The notes beneath the pieces were generated by a model, which saw nothing but the letters and a program-made list of their open reading frames with translations, was not told where the DNA came from and did not search any database. Shown here piece after piece: positions 4,923 to 10,714 of a stretch of 17,841 nt of DNA. Position 1 is the first letter of the stretch, and the number at the start of each line of letters is the position of its first letter. The position numbers and the translations under genes were made by a program. The stretch is from Bacteroidales bacterium UBA4318 (GTDB lineage: Bacteria; Bacteroidota; Bacteroidia; Bacteroidales; UBA932), in assembly GCA_002393895.1 (NCBI GenBank), contig DGUE01000043.1, positions 1-17,841 on the forward strand, in the 5' to 3' direction.

Positions 4923-6641
4923 TTACTGTAGAACTATCTTGTATTCGGGCGTATACACAACGCGACGGACTGCCGTGTTCACAAATCCCTCGGAACCTTC
5001 TTCGCGTGCGAAGCGGAAGTCGGTCTGGAGCCCGCGTTCGCTGTAATCCTGCAGGACCTTGGGCCACTGGCGGCCGTAGGTGCGGCAGATGTTCACGAAG
5101 AAATGCAGGGTATCGTAGCCGTGGAAGGCGAACTGGTTGGGCTCGGCATTGAACAGGGCCCTGTATGCCATTATGAAATTGCTTACGTTCTTGTTGTCGA
5201 AGTCGGTGAAGTAGGCTGCGCTGATGTGGGTGTTCACGCTGTGCAGATACTCTGTCTCGATCATATTGAAAGAACGTATGCGCGAAGGAGCGTAAAGCGC
5301 CACGTCGTGCTTCTTGAACAGCATAAGGTTAACATTGCGCACGGCATCGTTCACGAAGGATTCGTCATCTGCCGCCACAATGTATCGCGTGGTGGCGTTC
5401 CCGCTGCAATGCCACTCGAAGGCCTTCTGTATCTGCAGGCCTTCCAGGATGCCGTAACTGATTGTATGGTACTTGACTCCGGATTCTTTGATAGCATCGA
5501 TAACACATTTGCTGCCCTCGGAAAGGGTGACGCCCTTCTGGGTAATCAGCACCAGGCTGTCGCCGGGCTGCATGTCCTCTATAGCCCAATGCACTATGTC
5601 TTGATTCTGGAGGGCCGTGGGGGTCGGAGCCTGGATAGAGGGAAATTGCTTTGAGAGTGCGGCTGCCTGGGGATCCAGGGGAGAGATGATAAACTTGCCC
5701 TCGGGGCACTTGCCCAGCATAGCCTTCATGTCCTTGGATGTGATGGGACCGAAAACGATATCGTAATCTGCAAGTCTCGATGATGTGATTGATGAGCTGT
5801 CGCGCACGTCAATGGCGTCGATATCGATCTGGATGCCGGATTTCCCAAGGTCGCGTGCGGCAAGAAGGAGGCCGGAGTAGAAATCGACCGTGTTGTCGGA
5901 GTGCTTGCTGCTGGTGAATGGCAGGAGGAGTGCCGCGCTGATGCGTTCCGGGATGTCCAGCACGAATGCATCCAGCGAATCTGCAGCCGTAGTTAAAGAA
6001 TCGATCTGAACTTTTAACGAATCTGGCTGCTGCAGGTTCGGAACGGAAGGGGAAACCGTTTCCGGAGCATTTTCCCGGAACGGGTCGCTTTGCGACGCGG
6101 AGGAAACGGTTTCCCCTTCCGTGACGGGTTTCATGCGGTTATTTCCGGGGAACAGCCAGCGATCCATCGCGGGCGATCCTGACGTAGCGGGCTCGGTTCT
6201 GGGCTTGGTATCGGCGGGGACTGCGGTCCCTGAAGCATTACCTTCGGTTTCCTCGTCGTCGCCTCGGGAATTGGAGCGAGCTCCATTCCGCTCGGCTCCT
6301 TCTCGGTTTTCCCGGAACGGGTCGCCCTGCGACGCGGAAGGGATCGCAGTCCCCGCCGGCTGGGTAGGAATGAAAATGACCTGCCCGACCTTGAGCCCTG
6401 CATTCTCCAGATCAAGATTCTTGTTGGAATCGTAGATATCCTGCAAACTGACATTATATGCCTTGCTGATGGAGTACAGCGTTTGCTTCTCAGTTACCAC
6501 GTGGGCATAGAAACTCTTGCCGTTCACTCGGACCTTGTCCTGCGAAATCTTCACTTCAGGGGCCTCATACTGCTGTGCTGCAGCCTGAAAACCGGCCAGC
6601 GAAAAGGCAAATAATATGATTGCAAACAGTCTCTTTATCAT
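4923..6641 (-). CDS. secreted LysM protein with periplasmic-binding-protein-like domain
   Basis: A 572-residue exported protein. Residues 1-22 are a signal peptide ending AAA before QQYEAP. A LysM domain, which binds peptidoglycan, spans about 43-93 (YAHVVTEKQTLYSISKAYNV then LKVGQVIFIP). A low-complexity linker (about 95-200) follows, with repeated SASQ-x-DPFREN units and GTAVP/GETVS motifs. From about 215 to the end the sequence looks like a type 1 periplasmic binding fold (SAALLLPFTSS, YDIVFGPITSKDM, HGYDTLHFFV). No permease or ATPase genes are nearby, so a transport role is unlikely; a sensor or scaffold acting on cell-wall synthesis, in the manner of E. coli LpoA, is an inference. The start overlaps the glycosyltransferase stop as ATGA. 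Confidence 0.85.
   Translation of the reverse strand: MIKRLFAIILFAFSLAGFQAAAQQYEAPEVKISQDKVRVNGKSFYAHVVTEKQTLYSISKAYNVSLQDIYDSNKNLDLENAGLKVGQVIFIPTQPAGTAIPSASQGDPFRENREGAERNGARSNSRGDDEETEGNASGTAVPADTKPRTEPATSGSPAMDRWLFPGNNRMKPVTEGETVSSASQSDPFRENAPETVSPSVPNLQQPDSLKVQIDSLTTAADSLDAFVLDIPERISAALLLPFTSSKHSDNTVDFYSGLLLAARDLGKSGIQIDIDAIDVRDSSSITSSRLADYDIVFGPITSKDMKAMLGKCPEGKFIISPLDPQAAALSKQFPSIQAPTPTALQNQDIVHWAIEDMQPGDSLVLITQKGVTLSEGSKCVIDAIKESGVKYHTISYGILEGLQIQKAFEWHCSGNATTRYIVAADDESFVNDAVRNVNLMLFKKHDVALYAPSRIRSFNMIETEYLHSVNTHISAAYFTDFDNKNVSNFIMAYRALFNAEPNQFAFHGYDTLHFFVNICRTYGRQWPKVLQDYSERGLQTDFRFAREEGSEGFVNTAVRRVVYTPEYKIVLQ
6043..6122. repeat. inverted-repeat cassette 2 in the LysM linker
   Basis: Positions 6043-6063 are a perfect 21-base inverted copy of 6102-6122, with 38 bases between. 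Each arm contains its own small palindrome, GGAAACCGTTTCC or GGAAACGGTTTCC, with a single central base. On the minus strand the arms encode EGETVSS-like and PETVSPS-like peptides. The interior holds one copy of the 32-base core repeat. Confidence 0.85.
6070..6101 (-). repeat. 32-base core repeat, copy B
   Basis: Identical in 30 of 32 positions to 6307-6338. It contains two adjoining hairpins, CCCG-GAA-CGGG (6074-6084) and GTCGC-TTT-GCGAC (6084-6096). It encodes SASQSDPFREN in the LysM frame. Both differences from copy A fall in the loop of the second hairpin. Confidence 0.85.
6212..6358. repeat. inverted-repeat cassette 1 in the LysM linker
   Basis: Positions 6212-6230 match the reverse complement of 6340-6358 at 18 of 19 bases, enclosing 109 bases. 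The arms contain hairpins of the type GGGAC-TGCG-GTCCC and encode GTAVPAD and GTAIPSAS. The interior holds core copy A and a further hairpin at 6267-6289 (TGGAGC-GA-GCTCCA extended by GGAA/TTCC with one bulged T). Confidence 0.8.
6307..6338 (-). repeat. 32-base core repeat, copy A
   Basis: Direct repeat of 6070-6101 with two substitutions. The hairpins are CCCG-GAA-CGGG (6311-6321) and GTCGC-CCT-GCGAC (6321-6333). It encodes SASQGDPFREN. The serine/glycine difference from copy B results from the loop substitutions. Confidence 0.85.
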
Positions 6642-7762
6642 AACTTTCCTGCAAATGTAAGCAATTCTTCCGAGAATCGTTTCCAGGACAGCCTTGCCGA
6701 CTCCCTGCGTATACTCTCCACGCAGTTAAGCCGCACGGAGGGATCTGCGAAGAATTCCGTAATCTTTCCGGCAATTGCCGCCGGACTGGGCTCCGGGGCG
6801 ACAAGTCCAGTGCCAGTGTCGCCTATGGTCTCTTTGAGCCCTCCCACGGCAGTCACAATCATAGGCACCTCAAAGTGGTAGGATGCCGAACTGACCCCGC
6901 TCTGGGTGGCGCTCCTGTAGGGGAGCACGGTCACGTCGGCGGCGGAGAAGTACAACTTTACATCGGAATCGTCCACATAATGGCGGAAGAGCCGGATACG
7001 GTCCTTGGCCACAGATGCGTCTATCATCTCCTGATACTTGTCGAAAGGCCCGTAGCACTCCCCGGCAATAATCAACTGGTAGTCTTCCGGCAGGGTGTCG
7101 AAGGCCTCCAGGAGTATGTCCAGGCCCTTGTACTCGCGGATCAGGCCGAAAAAGAGCAGGTTCTTCATCCCTGGCCTAAGGCCCAGGATGCGCTCAGCCT
7201 CCTCTCTCGGGAGCTTCTCTCCGAAATGGGTGTAGAGCGGGTGGAATACAACCTTGGAAGGCAGGTCTGGGGCCCAGCGGCGAAGGTCGTTTTCAACCGC
7301 GTCGCAAAGCGTGATGCAGCCGTCCAGCCCGCCCAGGAAATACTTGGTGAAGGGCTTGTCTATGATGTGCTTCTCGTGGGGGATGATGTTGTCGGCGATG
7401 GCCACCACCTTGCATCCTGTGCCTTTTAACCTGCGTGCAACGAAGCCCAGCGAGGGGGCGAAGTAAGGCATCACGTAGCGCATCAACAGCAGATCCGGCT
7501 GCCAAGCGCGTATCTTCCTCGTTGCACCGGGCCAGTTGAAGGGATTGGCCGTATCGAGCACCGCGTCGGAGGGAAGTGGAAAAGAAGCATCCCCGGCGGA
7601 CACATACTGCGTCTTGCCGGGGAAGAGGAATCCCGGATATTGCCGGGAATAGTTGAATGCCTTCACATCCGCAATCTTCCCCAGCTCATGATAAAGGTTT
7701 CCATTGAACTGGGCGATACCTCCCCTGAAGGGGTGGAATGCGGACAGGATGGCGATTTTCAA
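6638..7762 (-). CDS. family 4 glycosyltransferase (GT-B fold)
   Basis: A 374-residue cytosolic or membrane-associated glycosyltransferase that would move a sugar from an NDP-sugar to a glycan or lipid acceptor. The N-terminal acceptor-side loop is SAFHPFRGGIAQF (residues 7-19). The C-terminal half has the GT4 signatures NLLFFGLIREYKGLDILLEA, LIIAGECYG, and SASYHFEVPMIVTAVGG followed by KETI, which forms the E-x7-E donor site. The start is TTG: it is the only codon that yields the conserved MKIAILSAFHPF beginning, and it lies one base after the stop of the Skp-like lipoprotein gene. The stop overlaps the LysM start by four bases. The substrate cannot be deduced. Confidence 0.88.
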   Translation of the reverse strand: MKIAILSAFHPFRGGIAQFNGNLYHELGKIADVKAFNYSRQYPGFLFPGKTQYVSAGDASFPLPSDAVLDTANPFNWPGATRKIRAWQPDLLLMRYVMPYFAPSLGFVARRLKGTGCKVVAIADNIIPHEKHIIDKPFTKYFLGGLDGCITLCDAVENDLRRWAPDLPSKVVFHPLYTHFGEKLPREEAERILGLRPGMKNLLFFGLIREYKGLDILLEAFDTLPEDYQLIIAGECYGPFDKYQEMIDASVAKDRIRLFRHYVDDSDVKLYFSAADVTVLPYRSATQSGVSSASYHFEVPMIVTAVGGLKETIGDTGTGLVAPEPSPAAIAGKITEFFADPSVRLNCVESIRRESARLSWKRFSEELLTFAGKL

Positions 7763-7763
7763 A

Positions 7764-8372
7764 TTATTTGTTCTCTTTTGCCTTGGTCTTCACGTATGCG
7801 GCGTTGAGCCCCTCGAGGATGGCATCGGTGATGTCCAGGTCGGGGTCGGCGGCTGCCACGGGGGCGGGAAGGACCGCACCCTGGGTGCTGATGATCATCG
7901 CATATTGTTTCTCTGCGTTGAACTCATCGAGGAAGGTCTTGATGGCATCTCCAATCTGGTTGAGCATAACCTGCTGCTCCTCAGCCATTTCCTGCTGCTT
8001 CTGGGCGGCATACTGCTGGAAGCTGTTCTGCTGCTGCTGGAGTTTCTGGCCCTGGACCTCGGCGACGCTGCGGGTAAGGAGGCCTTTGTCGATCTTGTCC
8101 TGGAAAGCCTTCACGTCTTTCTCGAGCTTGGAGCCGCGGCGGTTGATCTCCTGCTGAATGCTGTTCACCTTGGTTTCAACGGTGGAACGGAGGTCATTGG
8201 CCATGTCGTATTCTTCGAGCACACGGTCCAGGTTGAAATAGACGATTGCGCCTGCTGCAGGGCCTTCGCTGACTGCGGTTTCTGCTGTGCCTTCTGCGGT
8301 CTTGGCATTTTTGCATGAGACAGCGGCAAACACAAGTGCTGCAGCGCTGATGATGAGAGCGATTTTCTTCAT
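7764..8372 (-). CDS. Skp/OmpH-family protein, predicted lipoprotein
   Basis: A 202-residue periplasmic chaperone-like protein. The signal sequence MKKIALIISAAALVFAAVSC gives a probable lipidated cysteine at residue 20, unlike classical soluble Skp. After an alanine-rich linker, the OmpH pattern begins (IVYFNLDRVLEEYDMANDL) and continues with a long coiled coil rich in Q, K and E (about 65-140), then DEFNAEKQYAMIISTQGAVL, the conserved C-terminal part of the family. Skp binds unfolded outer-membrane proteins in transit to BamA. A second family member is encoded at 13295. The gene precedes the glycosyltransferase with one base between and has its own -7 box upstream. Confidence 0.85.
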   Translation of the reverse strand: MKKIALIISAAALVFAAVSCKNAKTAEGTAETAVSEGPAAGAIVYFNLDRVLEEYDMANDLRSTVETKVNSIQQEINRRGSKLEKDVKAFQDKIDKGLLTRSVAEVQGQKLQQQQNSFQQYAAQKQQEMAEEQQVMLNQIGDAIKTFLDEFNAEKQYAMIISTQGAVLPAPVAAADPDLDITDAILEGLNAAYVKTKAKENK

Positions 8373-8414
8373 TATTGTATTGTTTTTATTTGTTTTGTTT
8401 CTGCGTAGAGCCTA

Positions 8415-8422
8415 CAAAGATA
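8415..8422 (-). promoter_or_regulatory. Bacteroidota -7 box for the Skp-like lipoprotein
   Basis: The minus strand reads TATCTTTG, matching TAnnTTTG, and lies about 43 bases before the ATG at 8372. A TTTG at 8449-8446 could serve as the -33 element, although the 23-base spacer is a little long. The leader that follows is A-rich, as is common in this phylum. Confidence 0.55.
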
Positions 8423-8433
8423 CGTAAATAATT

Positions 8434-9147
8434 CTAAATCCGTGCCAAATACTCTTTGATGGTATTTTCGAGGCCCATGTAGATGGCATCGCAGATGATG
8501 GCATGGCCGATGGAAACTTCGTCCGTCCACGGGATGGTGCGGATGAAATATGCCAGGTTCTCCAGGTTCAGGTCGTGCCCTGCATTCAGGCCCAGGCCCG
8601 CATCCCTGGCCGCCATGGCAGTGCGAAGGTAGGGTTCGATGGCCTTCCCGGGCCCGGCGGCATACTGCGCAGCGTAGGCCTCAGTGTAGAGTTCCACCCT
8701 GTCCGCCCCGCAGGCTTTGGCCGCCACGGCCATCTCCGGAACGGGGTCGATGAAGATGGAGACGCGTATGCCTTTGCTGTGGAAAAGCGAGCACATGTCG
8801 GTAAGGAAGCTCCGGTTGGAGATGGTGTCCCATCCGGCATTGGAAGTGATGGCGTCGTGTGCATCGGGGACCAGGGTGACCTGGTCGGGCACGACCTCCA
8901 GCACGAGATCCCGGAACGACTGGGGAATGGGATTTCCCTCGATGTTGAATTCGGTTGAAAGAAGGGGACGGATGGCGCGCACGTCGCTGTAGCGGATGTG
9001 GCGCTCGTCCGGCCTGGGATGAACGGTGATGCCCTGGGCACCGAATCTTTCGCAGTCGAGGGCCGCACGTGTCACATCCGGCACGTTGCCACCCCTCGCA
9101 TTACGCAAAGTTGCGATTTTATTGATATTGACGCTTAATTTGGTCAT
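8434..9147 (-). CDS. pdxJ: pyridoxine 5'-phosphate synthase
   Basis: A 237-residue cytosolic TIM-barrel enzyme that condenses 1-deoxy-xylulose 5-phosphate with 3-amino-2-oxopropyl phosphate in vitamin B6 synthesis. Recognised motifs are [14 protein letters not shown] (N-terminus), [11 protein letters not shown] with H43, R45 and H50, EFNIEGNP with E70, [21 protein letters not shown], and SIGHAII. The length is typical. It is divergent from nadK across 63 bases that contain a -7 box for each gene. The Skp-like lipoprotein gene follows after a 61-base gap with its own promoter box, so pdxJ may be transcribed alone or as the first gene of the minus-strand run. Confidence 0.96.
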   Translation of the reverse strand: MTKLSVNINKIATLRNARGGNVPDVTRAALDCERFGAQGITVHPRPDERHIRYSDVRAIRPLLSTEFNIEGNPIPQSFRDLVLEVVPDQVTLVPDAHDAITSNAGWDTISNRSFLTDMCSLFHSKGIRVSIFIDPVPEMAVAAKACGADRVELYTEAYAAQYAAGPGKAIEPYLRTAMAARDAGLGLNAGHDLNLENLAYFIRTIPWTDEVSIGHAIICDAIYMGLENTIKEYLARI

Positions 9148-9154
9148 AACGATA

Positions 9155-9162
9155 CAAAAGTA
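9155..9162 (-). promoter_or_regulatory. Bacteroidota -7 box for pdxJ
   Basis: The minus strand reads TACTTTTG, matching TAnnTTTG. The G is eight bases from the pdxJ ATG at 9147, so the transcript would have almost no leader. A -33 element was not recognised. Confidence 0.45.
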
Positions 9163-9193
9163 GCAAAAACGGCTGAAAATCGTAAATAAATGT

Positions 9194-9201
9194 TAAATTT
9201 G
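9194..9201 (+). promoter_or_regulatory. Bacteroidota -7 box for nadK
   Basis: TAAATTTG matches TAnnTTTG and ends nine bases before the nadK ATG at 9211. The start point would lie near 9206, giving a leader of only a few bases. No clear -33 TTTG is present. Confidence 0.45.
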
Positions 9202-9210
9202 TAAGTTTAA

Positions 9211-10029
9211 ATGAAAATAGGTTATTACATAAAGAAAAGCACCCTCAAGGGCGAGTCGCGCATAGAGAAGTTCCTCTCACGCCTCTCCGATGCGGGGGTG
9301 TCGCTTTATGAGATCCCTTCCGAAGGCACGGTGCAGCCGGATACCGTCATGGTGCTTAGTTTCGGCGGGGACGGAACCTTCCTCAGCGTTGCCCATCTGG
9401 TGGCGGAGCAGGGCGTTCCTATCCTCGGCATCAATTTCGGCAGGATGGGATTCCTTGCTGCGAATACTGCAGATGCCGCGGCGGAGGCAATCCTCTCCGG
9501 CAAATGGGAGGTGGAGGAGCTGGATATGCTCCGGGTGTCGTGCCTTGGCACCGGCATCCCCGATTTCTGGCCTTATGCGGTGAACGAACTCAGCCTGCAC
9601 CGCGACACTGCCGAAATGCTCGGGGTGGATGTTGAAGTGAACGGGAATCATCTCCCCACCTACTGGGCGGACGGCCTGCTGGTGGCCACCAGCGCCGGGT
9701 CAACTGCCTACAGCCTGAGTGCGGGAGGCCCCATCTGCCTGCCGGACGCGCCGGTGAGGCTGATAACCCCGGTCGCCCCGCACAACCTCAACCTTCGCCC
9801 GCTGGTGATTCCCGCGAATGCGGAGGTGGTGCTTCGCGGAAAGTCCCGCAGCGGCAATATGATCCTCAGTATGGACAACCGCAGCTACACCATCCCTTGC
9901 GGCACGGTAGTGCGAGTGGCCACCGCACCCTTCCCGCTCAGGCGCGTCAGCCTGGGCAAATCCAATTTCATAGATGCCCTCAAGAGCCGTTTCTTCTGGG
10001 GGCAGGACGTTAGAAACACAGCAGAGTGA
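9211..10029 (+). CDS. nadK: NAD kinase
   Basis: A 272-residue cytosolic enzyme that phosphorylates NAD to NADP. The catalytic GGDG motif is at residues 52-55 with D54 (LSFGGDGTFLSVA), followed by NFGRMGFLA, the NELSLHRD motif, and GSTAYSLSAGGPI. The C-terminus RVSLGKSNFIDALKSRFFWG is typical of the Bacteroidota form. It is slightly shorter than many homologues, mainly at the N-terminus. It is the first gene of a plus-strand run; the uppS ATG follows after one base. The only visible promoter signal is the -7 box immediately upstream. Confidence 0.96.
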   Translation: MKIGYYIKKSTLKGESRIEKFLSRLSDAGVSLYEIPSEGTVQPDTVMVLSFGGDGTFLSVAHLVAEQGVPILGINFGRMGFLAANTADAAAEAILSGKWEVEELDMLRVSCLGTGIPDFWPYAVNELSLHRDTAEMLGVDVEVNGNHLPTYWADGLLVATSAGSTAYSLSAGGPICLPDAPVRLITPVAPHNLNLRPLVIPANAEVVLRGKSRSGNMILSMDNRSYTIPCGTVVRVATAPFPLRRVSLGKSNFIDALKSRFFWGQDVRNTAE

Positions 10030-10030
10030 T

Positions 10031-10711
10031 ATGAAGCTTCCAGAAAAACTGCCAACACATATATCAATAATCATGGACGGTAACGGCCGCTGGGCCAGGG
10101 AGCGCGGCAAAGAGCGCGCCTATGGCCATGCGGAAGGAATAGAGAGTGTGAGAGTGATTACAGAAGCCTGCGCGGAGTGGGGGATTCCTTATCTTTCGCT
10201 CTTCGCTTTCTCGGAAGAGAACTGGGGCCGGCCCCAGGAAGAGGTGGACGCACTCATGAAACTCATGTTCAAGGCCGTGGCTGCCGAGTATGAGACCATG
10301 ATGCGCAACAATGTGCGCTTTGTCGTGCTGGGTAACCGCGCGAGGCTTTCTGCCACGCTGAACGAAGCGGTGAGCCATCTGGAAGAAGCCACATCCGCCA
10401 ACACGGGCCTCACCATGATAGTGTTTGTGAGCTACAGCGGCAAGTGGGACATACAGCAGGCTGCCGACCGTATGGCCGCGGAAGGTGGCAGCAGCATCGA
10501 GCCGTACCTCGTGACTGCCGGCTTCCCAGATCCGGACCTTATCATCCGCACTTCCGGAGAGAAACGCATCAGCAACTACCTGCTCTGGCAAGCCGCCTAC
10601 AGCGAATTTGTGTTCACGGATACACTTTGGCCTGATTTTAGAAAGGATAGCCTCCTGGCCGCCCTCGAGGAATTCGCTTCGCGGGACAGGCGATATGGAA
10701 AAGTTAAATAA
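10031..10711 (+). CDS. uppS: polyprenyl diphosphate synthase (UPP synthase, isoprenyl transferase)
   Basis: A 226-residue cis-prenyltransferase that extends farnesyl diphosphate with isopentenyl diphosphate to the C55 carrier used for peptidoglycan and glycan synthesis. The catalytic motif is IIMDGNGRWA with D16. SLFAFSEENWGRP and RTSGEKRISNYLLWQAAYSE with FTDTLWPDF are the other conserved blocks. The ATG at 10031 is chosen over an upstream in-frame start at 9974, which would overlap nadK by 56 bases. The protein is near the short end of the family, through a compact C-terminus. bamA starts three bases after its stop. Confidence 0.95.
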   Translation: MKLPEKLPTHISIIMDGNGRWARERGKERAYGHAEGIESVRVITEACAEWGIPYLSLFAFSEENWGRPQEEVDALMKLMFKAVAAEYETMMRNNVRFVVLGNRARLSATLNEAVSHLEEATSANTGLTMIVFVSYSGKWDIQQAADRMAAEGGSSIEPYLVTAGFPDPDLIIRTSGEKRISNYLLWQAAYSEFVFTDTLWPDFRKDSLLAALEEFASRDRRYGKVK

Positions 10712-10714
10712 GGA

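Noticed and set aside
4923..6641. Amino-acid ABC transporter substrate-binding protein
   Set aside because: The fold is similar, but a LysM domain is present and no permease or ATPase genes are nearby.
7996..8040. CTG/CTGCTG-rich run as a possible triplet repeat
   Set aside because: It encodes the glutamine-rich coiled coil of the Skp-like protein and is imperfect, so amino acid composition explains it.
8373..8433. Possible small RNA or riboswitch between pdxJ and the Skp-like gene
   Set aside because: Only 61 AT-rich bases are present, with a promoter box and no stable stem.
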